64,000 nt of DNA, taken from Candidula unifasciata (Eukaryota > Mollusca > Gastropoda > Stylommatophora > Geomitridae). Under the pieces are notes generated by a model, which was not told where the DNA came from, did no database searches, and was given only the letters and a program-made list of their open reading frames with translations. How positions within the stretch are numbered: position 1 is the stretch's first letter; each line of letters opens with the position of its first letter. The stretch is taken from contig CAJHNH020008455.1 of assembly GCA_905116865.2 (NCBI GenBank), positions 1,763,580 to 1,827,579 of the forward strand, read 5' to 3'. A program made the translations under genes and the position numbers. Shown piece after piece: positions 52,691 through 63,370 of the stretch.

Positions 52691-53345
52691 AGATCCTTTC
52701 ATGTGTAGTGCCTGTGTTGGTAGTTATTCTGACTACGTTCTTACTCAATGACCAAACCATTTGATCTTCTGTTTCTCAGTGAATTTGCTGCATGGTGTTA
52801 TTCCAACAGCCTGTCTGATAATATCATTTCTAACTGTCTCGGATGGTTAAGTTGACGGCTTTTCTCAGGCATCTCATTTCATAGGTGTTAATTTTACGTA
52901 GGTAAGCCTTTGATAATGTCCAAGTCTGGCATTGGTAGCACAGTGCTGGTATGAATATGTTGTTTATAATGTGTTTCTTGGTCGCATTAGCGCAGTCAAT
53001 AGGAGATTTGATTTCAAATCCAACAGCGACTCGCTGCAGCCGACAGCCGGTGTTAGAAACCCAGCGGTTCCCGTGGTTCACCCAGCCTCTAGGAAATGGG
53101 TACCTGATTTAACATTCTGTGGTAAATGGAGGAACGTCGCTGTAGCTACGGTGTTGCGTGCGGACGGCGACACAGGTGTACAGTTTCTTTATTAGCTGTC
53201 CGTACTGGTTTATAACCATGTGCAATTATGCTGGTTTACATCTCCCCACTTCACCTTTTACCTCTCCCGACTTTCTTTTTCACGATCTATTCTCCCATCC
53301 TGCAAGAACATACTTCTTAGATATTTAAATTCTTTAACTTGCTTC
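52690..53345 (-). mobile_element. LINE reverse-transcriptase C-terminal fragment, source of the 72-bp satellite
   Basis: Minus frames, right to left: VKEFKYLRSMFLQDGRIDRE (53335-53270); then after an inserted SINE, IINNIFIPALCYQCQTWTLS KAYLRKINTYEMRCLRKAVN (52985-52860); then QKIKWFGH (52780-52755) and, at its left end, EVKVRGRPRRRWIDDIK (52690-52640), which is the first satellite unit. It is frameshifted. Confidence 0.8.
52976..53212 (+). repeat. tRNA-headed SINE inserted in the LINE
   Basis: CGCATTAGCGCAGTCAATAG GAGATTTGATTTCAAATCCA resembles A and B boxes, followed by CGACTCGCTGCAGCCGACAG. It separates two colinear LINE pieces. Only member in the window. Confidence 0.55.
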
Positions 53346-53502
53346 CCACAAGTACCATTCAATAAACTAATCACGGACCACTATTCCACATGGTAAAGAT
53401 GCAAGAAGCAACAAATTCCTCCCCGTATTCTGTCTGGTTTTCTGACACCTGATTGGTCGATCAGGGGGCAGGCTGCCACCTAGAGGTTTCATATTAGATC
53501 CT

Positions 53503-53776
53503 AGTAAAGTAAAGGTCCCCTTTTTCATGCCTTTCAGGCGTATTGGGTATATTGGAGTAGACCTATATTGTATAGACCAAAAGGCACTTGGTGGGTGATG
53601 TCAGCATCACGCCGGCCATCTTTACTTCCCAGGACTGTACCTAGTACCCACTCAAGACTGGGTCAACCTGGGAGCCAAAGTCATTTTTGAAAAAAATCCG
53701 GCCCTCATCAGGAACTAAACCCAAGACCTTCTGATCCGTAGGCGAGCATCTAGCCGCTAAACCACGGCAGCTCCCA
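53503..53776 (-). repeat. SINE-A copy, full length
   Basis: Minus-strand head GGGAGCTGCCGTGGTTTAGC GGCTAGATGCTCGCCTACGG, then GAAGGTCTTGGGTTTAGTTC. The tail CGCCTGAAAGGCATGAAAAA GGGGACC lies at the left. Confidence 0.82.
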
Positions 53777-53962
53777 AATTACATCCTGGGGCAAAAACAA
53801 AATCTAAATCTGGACGGCAAAATAACAAGGCAAATCCAAGATACCCCGTTCAACCTCCCAATAAATTAAAATTAGGGGCCCCCCTAACGGTTACACCACC
53901 CACATGAAACCTGCAGTCCTATCTGGGTAAGGAGGGCTGGATGTCCAGGGGCACCTGCTTAC

Positions 53963-54088
53963 CTTATGATGTTGCACCGATGCTTTCAAGGCACCCCTCA
54001 ACTCGTTCACCTGAGAACGCTGATGTTTCTTCTCTTGCCTTAAAGAAGCCAGTTCTGCTTGCAGACGGTCGATCTCCGACTGCTTTTC
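53963..54088 (-). CDS. Gene 2 exon 5: coiled coil end
   Basis: The 126-nt exon (42 codons) follows attgtttgtag and ends CATAAG|gtaagc, phase 0 on both sides. It encodes EKQSEIDRLQAELASLRQEK and then a basic stretch ending LKASVQHHK. The adjoining introns hold a 60-bp tandem array (54160-54540) on one side and a SINE-A copy on the other. Confidence 0.84.
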
Positions 54089-54159
54089 CTACAAACAATT
54101 CAAGAACTCTATCAGTCTTTTGTTTTTAAAAATAAAATTACATTGTTCTAAATCAAAAA

Positions 54160-54545
54160 CTTCTATCAATAAATTTTAGGATGACCACATAAAATGACAG
54201 CTATTTTATAAATGACATCCATCAATGAATGACCACATGAAATGATGGTTACTTTATAAAAGATATCCATCAATACATTTATGAATGATCACATGGAATG
54301 ATGGTTACATTATAAAAGATATCTATCAATACATTTATGAATGACCACATGGAATGATGGTTACTTTATAAAAGATATCCATCAATACATTTATGAATGA
54401 TCACATGGAATGATGGTTACATTATAAAAGATATCCATCAATACATTTATGAATGACCACATGGAATGATGGTTACATTATAAAAGATATCTATCAATAC
54501 ATTTATGAATGATCACAGGAAATTATGGTGACTTTATCAAAGTCA
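54160..54545. repeat. About 60-bp tandem repeat, 6 units
   Basis: ATGAATGACCACATGGAATG ATGGTTACATTATAAAAGAT ATCCATCAATACATTT, alternating GACCAC/GATCAC and ACTTTA/ACATTA subtypes, which suggests expansion by 120-bp dimers. Confidence 0.9.
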
Positions 54546-54789
54546 GTTGCATATCCTTTACAAGACAAGCAAACCACCCCCTAGTGTTTGCTGGCCGTCT
54601 GTGGTGACGCAACTATGTTTTAGTTATTTCCCATTACCTTCTGAACGATCAATGATCATACCATTGTAGAAATCAAACAGAGCAAAGCTGTCTGCTTTCA
54701 AATTTCCTGCCGCTGAACTGAACCCAATTATGAAACTGTGTAGCCCCTTAAGCACATATGCTGACAATGGCTACTTATGTACAAATGTA

Positions 54790-55440
54790 TGTACGCATAT
54801 CTCTCCCTCTGTGCGTGTGTGTTTGTGAATGTGTTTGTATGTCTGTAGATGTGTGTGTGTGTGAATGTGTGTTTATGTGTATGTATGTATGTGATGTGTG
54901 TGTGAGCGAGTGAGTGGGTGGGCATGTGTATATGGGTGTATGTGTGTGTATGTGCACACACGAGTGTATGAATGCTGTTTACCACCTATGTATTATTTCC
55001 TGATATTCAATAATATGCATATTATTATATGAACATAACATGCTGTATTGATAAAACACAACTGCTGTGTGAAAGATGGCTGTCTGGAATGCTCGCATGT
55101 AAGGGGGGGGCCTACATGCAAAATGTGTTTTTTTAAAAAGTCAAGGATCCTTTTCCACGCCTTTAGGCATATAGGGCTAGACTTATATTTTATAGACCAA
55201 TCGGCACAAGGTGAGTGATGTGGTCAGCATCACACCGGCCGTCTTTACTTCCCAGGACTGCACCTGGTACCCACTCAAGACTGGGTCTACCCGGGAGACA
55301 AGGTCATTTTTGAAAAAAATTCCAGCTCTGCCAGTGAGCAAACCCACGACCTTCTGATCTGCGGCGAGCATCTAGCCGCTCCACCAGGGCAACTCCCATG
55401 CCAAATTTATTTCACTTTAAAAATCAAGTTTGTTCGTACT
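54790..55440 (+). repeat. REP-H copy split by SINE-A
   Basis: A TG-rich stretch (54810-54960), then ATAACATGCTGTATTGATAA AACACAACTGCTGTGTGAAA. It is interrupted at about 55140 and resumes at 55398 with ATGCCAAATTTATTTCACTT TAAAAATCAAGTTTGTTCGT. Confidence 0.7.
55140..55397 (-). repeat. SINE-A copy, full length, nested in REP-H
   Basis: Minus-strand head GGGAGTTGCCCTGGTGGAGC GGCTAGATGCTCGCCGCAGA, then TCAGAAGGTCGTGGGTTTGC. The 3' tail GCCTAAAGGCGTGGAAAAGG ATCC follows at the left. Confidence 0.82.
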
Positions 55441-55499
55441 TACAGAACAGGGGGGAAAAAGTGTTACATTTACGCATATGCTTGGTAATAGTAAATGAG

Positions 55500-56215
55500 G
55501 TTAGACATCTTCTTTCTTTCCTCAACCCTGTTGCCCCAAGAAGCTGCAAAACTGACACTACCCCACAAATGTCACTTTTCTGACTTGATCTGTTTATGAG
55601 ATGTATAAGTTCATGCTACTGGCTATGTTCACCCCTGCGAAAACACTTATGAGATCAGGATTTTAACTAAAACAGCATTTCGGAGGTCTTCCTTGAAATG
55701 TTGTTGATTTTATTAAAGCCTAGTTGACGCACAATTTTCCCGTAATGCTCAGTGACAGAGTCATGGGATTAAGGGATATATATATTTGTATGTCCTATGG
55801 AATATATTCAATTTAATGCTTCACAGTTTATGTTAATTTATTACTCCTGTTATATATTTCAAAGCAAAATAATTTTAAAATGTTACCACAATATTTAAAC
55901 AAATGTATTAGTGATCTAACGTACCGCGATCGAAACTCACTGCTGGCTGCGTGGATTTTTATCACTGTATGACGCGTCGCAGGTTGACCCAGCCTTAAAT
56001 TTGTACCAGGATGTTTGTCCTGGGGAAGTAACAACGGCCGGTGTAATGCTGACCACATTACCCACCTAGTGCTGATGGTCTGTAAAAATATCGGTACTCT
56101 TCCCAAATGCCCGATGCGCCTAAAGGCTTGAAAAGGGATCTTTACTTTACTTTTTAGTGACCTGTGTACAATTACTTTTAAAGGATTTCTTTTGAGAATT
56201 CCCACAGGGTTGTGA
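55500..56215 (+). repeat. REP-G copy split by SINE-A
   Basis: GTCACTTTTCTGACTTGATC, TTAATTTATTACTCCTGTTA and, after the SINE, TTAGTGACCTGTGTACAATT, colinear with 11810-12570. TTAGTGATCT (55907-) and TTAGTGACCT (56153-) flank the insert as a target duplication. Confidence 0.66.
55917..56152 (+). repeat. SINE-A copy, 5' truncated, nested in REP-G
   Basis: ACGTACCGCGATCGAAACTC, CGTCGCAGGTTGACCCAGCC, GTACCAGGATGTTTGTCCTG, ending GGCTTGAAAAGGGATCTTTA. Confidence 0.75.
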
Positions 56216-56491
56216 CCTATTTTGTTTTAGTGTTACCTGGGTAAAATAGCTAAAGAAAATTATGTTAGAATGTGTATTATCATCACTGCCATAATCCAAC
56301 AGTCTGTGATTAGTCAAACAAAAAACAATTATACATAAAAACTGAAGCAGAAAACTGGAAAATGGACAATTAACTAAAGAGGGGCAACATTCAAGTATAA
56401 AATTACCATATTTTTGTATGTAGAAAATGATATGTTTTCCAATTTGTTTTTCTTTAAGTTTACAATTGTGTGTCGAAATGGAGAGGAGAAA

Positions 56492-56518
56492 GGGGGGGGG
56501 GGGGGGGGGGGGGGGGGG
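56492..56518. repeat. Poly-G tract (27)
   Basis: Uninterrupted run of 27 G in a gene 2 intron. Confidence 0.95.
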
Positions 56519-56659
56519 TTCTAATTATGGAGGATTTTGAAAACATTTATTTCTCAACTCTGGGCTAAAACAACAGGCGTTGTCTTATACATCGGGACGC
56601 CTTACACACAGAAAAAATATGGTAACCCACCAGATTAACAGATAGGTATCATCTTTACC

Positions 56660-56770
56660 TTACTGTCGATTCTTACTTTGGGTTATTCTTACTTTATGTT
56701 ATTCTTCCTTTGGGTTATTCTTACTTTATGTTATTCTTCCTTTGGGTTACTCTTACTTTAGGTTACTTGC
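56660..56770. repeat. 31-bp tandem repeat, 3 units
   Basis: TTACTTTATGTTATTCTTCC TTTGGGTTATTC units. Confidence 0.82.
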
Positions 56771-57267
56771 TTTGGCAGTTTCCTATATTATGTGATGAAC
56801 ATATTTTGTCTAAACTCTTTTAGTCTCAGAAAACTTCATAGCAAATTTTGAAAGGTGAAAGGGCAAAGGTAGCAGCCGTTAACATCATGATAAGAATCAA
56901 TAATTTCAAAGATGAATCCTTAGTGGAAATGGCTAATATAAAAGCCAGATTTCTTAAGAATACCCTGACTAAATATACATAAAGAAGGCAAACACATCAT
57001 GAGATGAAAAGGGCACATCATACATTACTTGAAAATGAATGAGTTACTACAGTGCAGACCTGATAAGGAGAATTCACCGAGGTCCCCAGAAATGGTTCTT
57101 GTCAGAAAGTCTTCTTATTCAGACAGAACATAAGAATTCAAAGAAAGAAAAATTGCAGGGGATTAACAAATTGTACTTCACAACAGAAATTTGTCACCTC
57201 CAAGATCGTCTTTAGCAGGTCTACACTGTTCACACCATGTAGGTGCATATGTTAAAATGTCACTGAC

Positions 57268-57384
57268 CTGCAGCGATGCTTTTGCTGCACCTATTTCTCC
57301 TTGAGCTCTCTCCTCAGCAATCTTGATTTGTTCCTTGGCTGCCTCAACTTCATGGACCTTCTGGGCACACTCCCACTGCAGGCT
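57268..57384 (-). CDS. Gene 2 exon 4: coiled coil
   Basis: The 117-nt exon (39 codons) follows tgttctcacag and ends CTGCAG|gtcagt, phase 0 on both sides. It encodes SLQWECAQKVHEVEAAKEQI and then KIAEERAQGEIGAAKASLQ, an Ala/Glu-rich coil. Confidence 0.83.
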
Positions 57385-57506
57385 CTGTGAGAACATTCAG
57401 TACAAAACTGCAGGAAAATCTGGCAAGTATCATCTGATATAGGGGTCACAGTTGCTGACAGGTATTGCAACCATTCATAACTGTAAATAATTATCATCAT
57501 CTTCCA

Positions 57507-57735
57507 GATGCCTACCTGTGGATCTGAAGGTGGTGGGCTCAAATCTGCATCAAGAACAATATTCTTATTTTTAAAAAATGACTTTGGCTCCCAGGTCAAC
57601 CCAGCCTCAAATAGGTACCAGGTAAAGTCCTAGGAAGTAAAGCAGCTGGCGTGATGTTGACCACATCAATCAGCGAGTGCCAGTTTGTCTACAAATATAG
57701 GTCTAACACCTATTAGGCCTAAAAGTGTGGAATAG
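57507..57735 (+). repeat. SINE-A copy
   Basis: Head CAGATGCCTACCTGTGGATC TGAAGGTGGTGGGCTCAAAT CTGC. The body has AATGACTTTGGCTCCCAGGT and AGGTACCAGGTAAAGTCCTA, ending ATTAGGCCTAAAAGTGTGGA. Confidence 0.72.
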
Positions 57736-57744
57736 GTTCTGTTT

Positions 57745-57900
57745 CCACTTTCGTCTTATCAATCTTCATTGATTCAGCACTCGAAGGGTGACACTAGTTT
57801 TCATCAGTCCCTGTGAGTGAACAAGGTCTTTAATGTCATCAATCCATATTCTTCTTGGATTGCATCTTGCTCTGATATCATATTTACTTAGGTGTAGCGC
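57745..57900 (-). mobile_element. LINE C-terminal fragment, uninflated relative of the 72-bp satellite
   Basis: The minus frame reads NPRRIWIDDIKDLVHSQGLM KT. On the plus strand TTTAATGTCATCAATCCATA TTCTTCTTGG matches the satellite unit, but here it is single copy and the frame continues past DIK. Confidence 0.62.
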
Positions 57901-57904
57901 TGAC

Positions 57905-58245
57905 TATCTTGCAGTCATTAAGGAAGAAAAAAGGTACTTCTGAATTGAAATGCTATAGAAAGATTCTCAGAGCACCACTGACCAAGAAGAAAAAAAATAA
58001 TGGCATACTAAAAGATCTGAACATGAAAGAAGATTGGCTAGTAAACAGCATCTTGTCTTGGAAACTAAAATACTTTGGCTCCAACAGGTCCCACAGCAGA
58101 TTGGAAGGAACAGTAGAAGGCATGGTGCCAGGAAAAAAGGGGCAGGGGCCAATCAACAGGAAGACGGGCACAGGATATAAGTGACACCTTGGGTAGGAAA
58201 GAGATCTGGTTAGTGACCAAGTTTCTTTCAGGTGGGCTGTGATAT
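57905..58245 (+). mobile_element. LINE C-terminal fragment (family D)
   Basis: The plus frame reads ELKCYRKILRAPLTKKK, NGILKDLNMKEDWLVNSILS WKLKYFG, then VEGMVPGKKGQGP. These are the R.IL......R.N..IL and YFG...R....LE..I..G.VPG.RGRGRP blocks of LINE tails. Confidence 0.7.
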
Positions 58246-58249
58246 TTCT

Positions 58250-58740
58250 CATCATCTATCAACATATATTTTGTCTATCAACAGATATCTCTTTATCTAT
58301 CAACAGATATCTCATCATCTATGAACAGATATCTCATCATCTATCAACATAAATCTCTTTATCAACAGATATCTCTTTATCTATCAACAGATATTTCTTT
58401 ATCTATCAACATATATCTCTTTATTTATCAATAGATATCTCTTTATCTATCAACATATATCTCTTTACCTATCAACATATATCTCATCATCTATTAACAT
58501 ATATCTCTTTATCTATCAACATATATATCATCATTTATCAACATATATCTCTTTATCTATAACATATATCTCATCACATATCAACATATATCTCTTTATC
58601 TATTAACATATACCTCATTTATCAACAAATCTAATCCTCTATTAACAGATATCTCATAATCTATCATCAATCAACTATCAACAGATATCTCATCATCTAA
58701 CAATAAATATCTCACCATCAAAAGATATCTCACTATAAAT
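58250..58740. repeat. 22-bp tandem repeat, about 20 units
   Basis: ATCTATCAACATATATCTCT TT with AGATATCTCATC subtypes. The array ends at the donor side of exon 3 of gene 2 (about 10 nt from it). Confidence 0.88.
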
Positions 58741-58749
58741 CAAACTAAC

Positions 58750-59028
58750 CTGTATTTGTTCCAGGAGAACTGGCTGTCTGGCCAGATTGTCATTCAAGTC
58801 CCGTTTCACTCTGTCTAGTTCGGCTTCCAGAGATTTAACCAGTGCAGAGTTTTCTCTGGCCTCCGTCAGCTGGCTCTGTGATTGTTTATTGGCTGTTTCT
58901 AGCTCAGCCATAGCTTCCACAGCCGTCTGCTGACTGATGGCCAGATCCTGGCGTAGCTGCTCCAGCTCCATCTTGATGCTATCATTCTGTTTCTTCAATC
59001 GTTTATTTTCCATGATCTTTGTTCCCAT
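58750..59028 (-). CDS. Gene 2 exon 3: coiled coil
   Basis: The 279-nt exon (93 codons) follows ctattgccag and ends ATACAG|gttagt, phase 0 on both sides. It begins with the codons for MGTKIMENKRLKKQNDSIKM and continues through LEAELDRVKRDLNDNL to VLLEQIQ. The ATG at its first position coincides with the splice junction. Because the upstream exon ends in phase 0 with the same coiled-coil character, I read this Met as internal, although an alternative promoter cannot be excluded. Confidence 0.86.
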
Positions 59029-59189
59029 CTGGCAATAGAAAATTAGTCAGCATCAATTAGCAATAATATTCTAATAAGTAAACAAGGGTGTCTGCTTCCG
59101 ACAATTTCTTTTAGATTGGTGTCTAGTCTACATATCTGTGTTCTCACCAAAGATCCTCTGGATTGGAAAAGAGGATGTTCAAGCAGCAG

Positions 59190-59550
59190 TGGAATATTCT
59201 GGAAGCTTCTTGAATTCAAGAGACGTGAAGAAATAAAACAAATGCCTGGGTAGCATTAGTAAAAAGTTATAAGACAATGAGGATGGCCTTATACTGGACA
59301 CATCCCCAAAAGAAACGAGCAGAGAATCACCAAGAAGGGACTAAAAAACAAGAAATCAAGTGTTTGAGGAAGTGAGGACATCCAAACAAAACCTTAAAAC
59401 AAATGTTGATGAGAGATACCAGCAGTACTGGAGTGGTTTCCATCGATGATATCAAAGTGATCGCACAAGACAGAAGAGAATGGAGGAACAGACTGCAAGC
59501 CATATGTGACATATAATGGCACAACAAGGCAATGATGATGATGAGTGATT
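59190..59550 (+). mobile_element. LINE 3'-tail fragment (family E), longest copy
   Basis: Plus frames read WPYTGHIPKRNEQRITKKGL and DIKVIAQDRREWRNRLQAIC, ending TATAATGGCACAACAAGGCA ATGATGATGATGA. It defines the family E tail for the shorter copies. Confidence 0.65.
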
Positions 59551-59639
59551 TCTTGATTATAACACACACACACAAATACTAAGAAATGAAACTGAGTATT
59601 ATCCATTACCCAGAAATAAAGAACAAGCCCACTGCACTT

Positions 59640-59990
59640 AACAAGTACAGGTAAACGACGACCAGTTAGTGGTTTGTTTCTTCTTCTTTCGTTCGCTTAA
59701 AATAAATAATCTATTTCTGCAATGTTGCCTCTAGTAAGAACTTCACCGTCTTTTGTAATTCATTTAGCGACCCATCAAGTTTGGCTTGCATCAGTGTTTC
59801 TCTTGGACAAAAGTTGCCTTGATACGTTGTATTTGGGACAGTCTTGGAAGACCTGATCTGTTGTCTCAGGTGCCAATCCACATGTGCACTGTGGTTTGCT
59901 GAAATCTGATGTGTACAGCCAAAAGGCACATATATCGCAACCTAGCTGTAAACCACAACGTGCCAGCCCCTCCCCCTTAAAGGTGACTGC
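59640..59990. other. Gene 2 intron, possible LINE remains
   Basis: The minus frame FCPRETLMQAKLDGSLNELQ could be a LINE piece but I cannot place it. Otherwise nothing. Confidence 0.3.
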
Positions 59991-60031
59991 TGAAGAAGAA
60001 GAAATCAGGCTTTAATAAACAACTGTTTTAC

Positions 60032-60246
60032 CTGTTTCCGCAGCTCTCGCTGGACTTCAAACTCTTTCTCCACAGCTTCTTCCAGGCTGGATATTCTGTC
60101 CAGGAACTTCTGATCTCTCTGGTCAAGGTCACGAGTCGACTCTTCAACTGACCTTTTCAAAGATTCAAGGGCAGACTCTCTTTGTGCCAGAGCTGCCTCC
60201 AGTTGGTGACTGTGCTCTTTCAGTTCTGCATTTGTCTGGCTCAACC
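60032..60246 (-). CDS. Gene 2 exon 2: coiled coil
   Basis: The 215-nt exon follows ataacaactag and ends AAACAG|gtaaaa. Phase 1 in, 0 out. It encodes LSQTNAELKEHSHQLEAALA, then QRESALESLKRSVEESTRDL and ISSLEEAVEKEFEVQRELRKQ-type sequence: coiled coil with alternating acidic and basic flanks. Confidence 0.85.
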
Positions 60247-60489
60247 CTAGTTGTTATAAGGTATACTTTTCTAAAATGTGTTAATTTGGTTAACTCACAA
60301 CATAAGTGAAATATCTGCAGTAAGATTTTCTGTTACAAAATTTTTAAAAAAAATAAGAGCTGCATTACTGAAACACTGAAGGCGATCTCGGATGTGGTGA
60401 ATTTCTGTTGAAAAGAACAATTTGTTTATCCCCAGCCATTTTTCCTGCTGGAATAATTATATGGATAAGAAGAATTTTGGTGCTCTATT

Positions 60490-60738
60490 ATTATCCTACC
60501 ACAAACAGGGGAAATTCACAGGTCACGGGACAGTCTAATATATCAGGGGGTGGTAGATAGGCTGCATGCAGTCGTGGGACCTAGGCTGCATTCTCTTGTT
60601 GGACTAAGGTGGGTTGGGGTTAGGGCCAGTTCTAGATGTTTTGGGGTCGTTAAAAGCATCAGAAAGATGGGAAACCCACTCTTACCACCCTCTAAAATGT
60701 TGGACTGTCCTGTGACATCATCTGGGGTAGGATATTAA
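60490..60738. mobile_element. MITE-T copy, about 249 bp
   Basis: The left end TATCCTACCACAAACAGGGG AAATTCACAGGTCACGGGAC and right end GGACTGTCCTGTGACATCAT CTGGGGTAGGATA form imperfect long inverted repeats. Flanks are TTAT and TTAA. The interior is nearly the inverse of the 16394-16668 copy. Confidence 0.68.
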
Positions 60739-60954
60739 CAAAGAACCAGAATTTCTCATATGAAGAACTATTTCTTGGGTCTCCGGTGAGCCTTATGAGG
60801 TCTGCACTCTACCTACCATCAATTGTGGAGTACAAGACAATCCTCGTTTTTTTTTTCTTTGAGCTCAAAATTTTGAGTTAGGCCTAGGCCTAAAGCATTT
60901 TAAAACCACCATATAAACTGAGCCTCCGATTTGAATAATTCCATAGTATCCTTT

Positions 60955-61250
60955 CTCAATCTGGGTTCCGGGGCCCCATTAGGGGTGGGGGTGGGGGGGG
61001 GGAGAACAGACCCACTGCCTCCCTAACAAGCATGTCGTAAAACACAACTAATTAGGGGCATTTACTTCCAAGTTGGAGTGCATCATCTGCTTGAGAGGTG
61101 AGGAACCAACAGTCTGCATACAAAAAAGTCAAATCTATAAAAATTGATGTGCACACAAAACAAGTCCTGGAACAAGACCAAAGTCCAGAAGTGGACGAAC
61201 AACCAGAACTTTCCACCAGAGTTTACAGCAGATGAACATTAGGAAGAAGA
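60955..61250 (+). repeat. REP-C copy
   Basis: CTGGGTTCCGGGGCCCCATT, a G-tract (60985-61002), CAAGCATGTCGTAAAACACA, GGAACCAACAGTCTGCATAC and CCAGAACTTTCCACCAGAGT to AGGAAGAAGA. Confidence 0.78.
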
Positions 61251-61254
61251 CGGT

Positions 61255-61780
61255 ACCCCTTCTAATATTTGGTACTCCACTTTCCACTTGATGACAGACT
61301 CACCAAGTTCTGGTACTGGTTCAGTAATTATGCAGTTACAACACACTGTATTACATACTGGCAGGAAAGTAACTCATGCTAACACATACAATACAGTACT
61401 TTCAAACGTGAACAGAATTAACTATCTGGTTTGTGGTAAAGTTTTCAAGCAAAACATCCATCTGGCCAACAATTCTACATGTATCAGGCCACAAAGTGCT
61501 ATCCATATCAAACAGTGGCACTCCAATTGTGGGTTTCAGAGCCCCATTTGGGGGGTGTAGACCAAGTTTTTGTTAACAATCACGTGGTAAAAGGCGACTG
61601 AAGATTTGCTGAAGTTCAATATGTTTGAGCTGATAAATATTGTAGCCTAGCTGTACACAAAAACATAATGTTCCACTCTATATAAGGACCACTGTCCTAA
61701 CTAATAGGCCAATAGAACTTTCAGCAATAAATAAACAGCTCTCAGGCTGCAGGTATTTATCTGGGGCAAGTCAGGGACAA
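61255..61780. other. Gene 2 intron, nothing recognised
   Basis: No repeat family or exon identified apart from a GGTTTCAGAGCCCCATTTGG echo of the REP-C start at 61530. Confidence 0.35.
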
Positions 61781-61784
61781 CAAA

Positions 61785-61950
<166 letters not shown>

Positions 61951-62034
61951 GAGAAATTAAAACAACACAGACAAAGAAGTCAATGTAATTTTTAAAGACA
62001 TAAACTACATATCTACAGCTTTCATTCTTTTCTT

Positions 62035-62270
62035 TCCCTAAGTGGGTTCTAGGTTCCCACTGTGGGGGAAACAAGGTCAGACCTACTGACTTCTTCTTCT
62101 TCTTCATTTACCAGCTGTGAATTCCGGCAAAAGGTCCCGGTTAACCGTCCGCTTGAACTTTTGGCTTTTTACCTGGACCTGAGTTTTGCGTGTACAACCG
62201 TTTTACTGGCTTTTGCCGTTCCCTGCCTCACAGGCAGATGTACTCCAACTTCGAGGGAAGGAGTTGACTA
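62035..62270 (-). repeat. REP-C copy, left half of an inverted pair
   Basis: GTGGGTTCTAGGTTCCCACT at the left is itself an inverted fragment. Then (TTC)n ATTTACCAGCTGTGAATTCC, TTTGCGTGTACAACCGTTTT and CTCACAGGCAGATGTACTCC run in reverse orientation to the next copy. Confidence 0.7.
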
Positions 62271-62482
62271 ATTGGGGGGTGGGGGGGGGGGGGGGGGGGG
62301 GCTTCCTTTGAAGTCGGAGTGCATCTGCCTCAGAAGCAAGGAACCAACAGTTTGCATGCAAATAAGCCGAATCTGTAAAACAGGTGTACATGCAACACTC
62401 AGGTTCTGGAACAAGACTAAAGTCCAGAAGCAGAAGGGTAACCAGAACTTTCCACCAGCATTTGCAGCCGCTGAGTACAAAG
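62271..62482 (+). repeat. REP-C copy, right half of an inverted pair, 21-G tract
   Basis: GACTAATTGGGGGG, T, then 21 G (62281-62301), then GCTTCCTTTGAAGTCGGAGT GCATCTGCCTC, GGAACCAACAGTTTGCATGC and CCAGAACTTTCCACCAGCAT. Confidence 0.78.
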
Positions 62483-62528
62483 TAAAAAACAAACAAGAAT
62501 TTTTTTTCTCAACAAATTATAAAAATAC

Positions 62529-62760
62529 CTAGAACTCTTCCTTTCTCCTTTTCAAGCTCCAGCTCCAGATTCTGACTGGACAACTGAAGGTCAGCAAGCA
62601 AGGTCTGCTGGGACTGAAGAGCCTGAAGAGTCTCCGACTGAATGTCCAGTTTTTTCTGCAGGGCTTCAATTTCTGCAGCTTTGCTTGCTTGTAATGATAG
62701 CAGCCTTTGCTCCAGTTCATGCTTCCCTTGTCTCTCTGACCTCAGCTCATTTGTCAGACT
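62529..62760 (-). CDS. Gene 2 exon 1 (in window): coiled coil
   Basis: The 232-nt exon follows gtttgtag and ends TCTAG|gtattt. It reads SLTNELRSERQGKHELEQRL and continues through LQKKLDIQSETLQALQSQQ to LELELEKEKGRVL, an uninterrupted heptad pattern without Pro or Gly-rich breaks. Phase 0 in, 1 out. It carries no start-like Met, so the protein begins further upstream, to the right. Confidence 0.82.
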
Positions 62761-63084
62761 CTACAAACACAAAGATTTCAAGAATCACTAAAATATGCTG
62801 GCATCAAATGTGTGTCATCAACAGTTTCTTGTTTTACATCTGGAGGCAGCTATTAAACATTTTCATCTCCTTCTTCTTCTTCTTCTCCTCCTCCTTGTAC
62901 TTCAGCATTTCAAGACCTTGAAGTTCACTGCTGCAGATATCACCCACTTCCCTTCAGCAATGGAGATCACCCTGAGATTGCCTTATGTGTCAACAATGAC
63001 ATGAAGAGGTAAAGGCAAAGTCAGCCCACACACAAAACTTCTTTTTTTATCCTGTCAACAAATTTGAATGATATTTGGTACTTT

Positions 63085-63312
63085 CTTATCAGCCAACCAC
63101 AAACAGGGAAAATCAACAGGTAACGGGACAGTCAAATATTTCAGGGGGTGGTAGATTACGCGTATAGGTTGGGTTAGGGTTTGTGTTAAGTAAACACACG
63201 AAAACCTTGGCCTTGGAAAAAATGTGCTAAAACGCAGAAAACACGGAAAACCAGCTCTTACCACCCACAAAAATACTGGACTGTCCCGTGACATCATTTG
63301 TGGTCAGCTAAA
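63085..63312. mobile_element. MITE-T copy, diverged, about 228 bp
   Basis: The left end TTATCAGCCAACCACAAACA GGG...AACGGGACAGTC and right end GGACTGTCCCGTGACATCAT TTGTGGTCAGCTAA are long imperfect inverted repeats like those of the other two copies. The centre differs. Confidence 0.65.
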
Positions 63313-63370
63313 AAGAAAGCTCCCAATATTCCTGATCCAGGTATGTCTGATATAACAGTTCTAAAGAGAC

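Noticed and set aside
49998..52751. 917-codon plus-strand ORF made of a 24-residue repeat
   Set aside because: It is the translation of a 72-bp satellite without stops in that frame; the opposite strand carries the recognisable LINE tail, and the array lies in an intron of gene 2.
58750..59028. ATG at 59028 as the start codon of gene 2
   Set aside because: The exon begins exactly at a splice acceptor and two upstream coiled-coil exons join it in phase.
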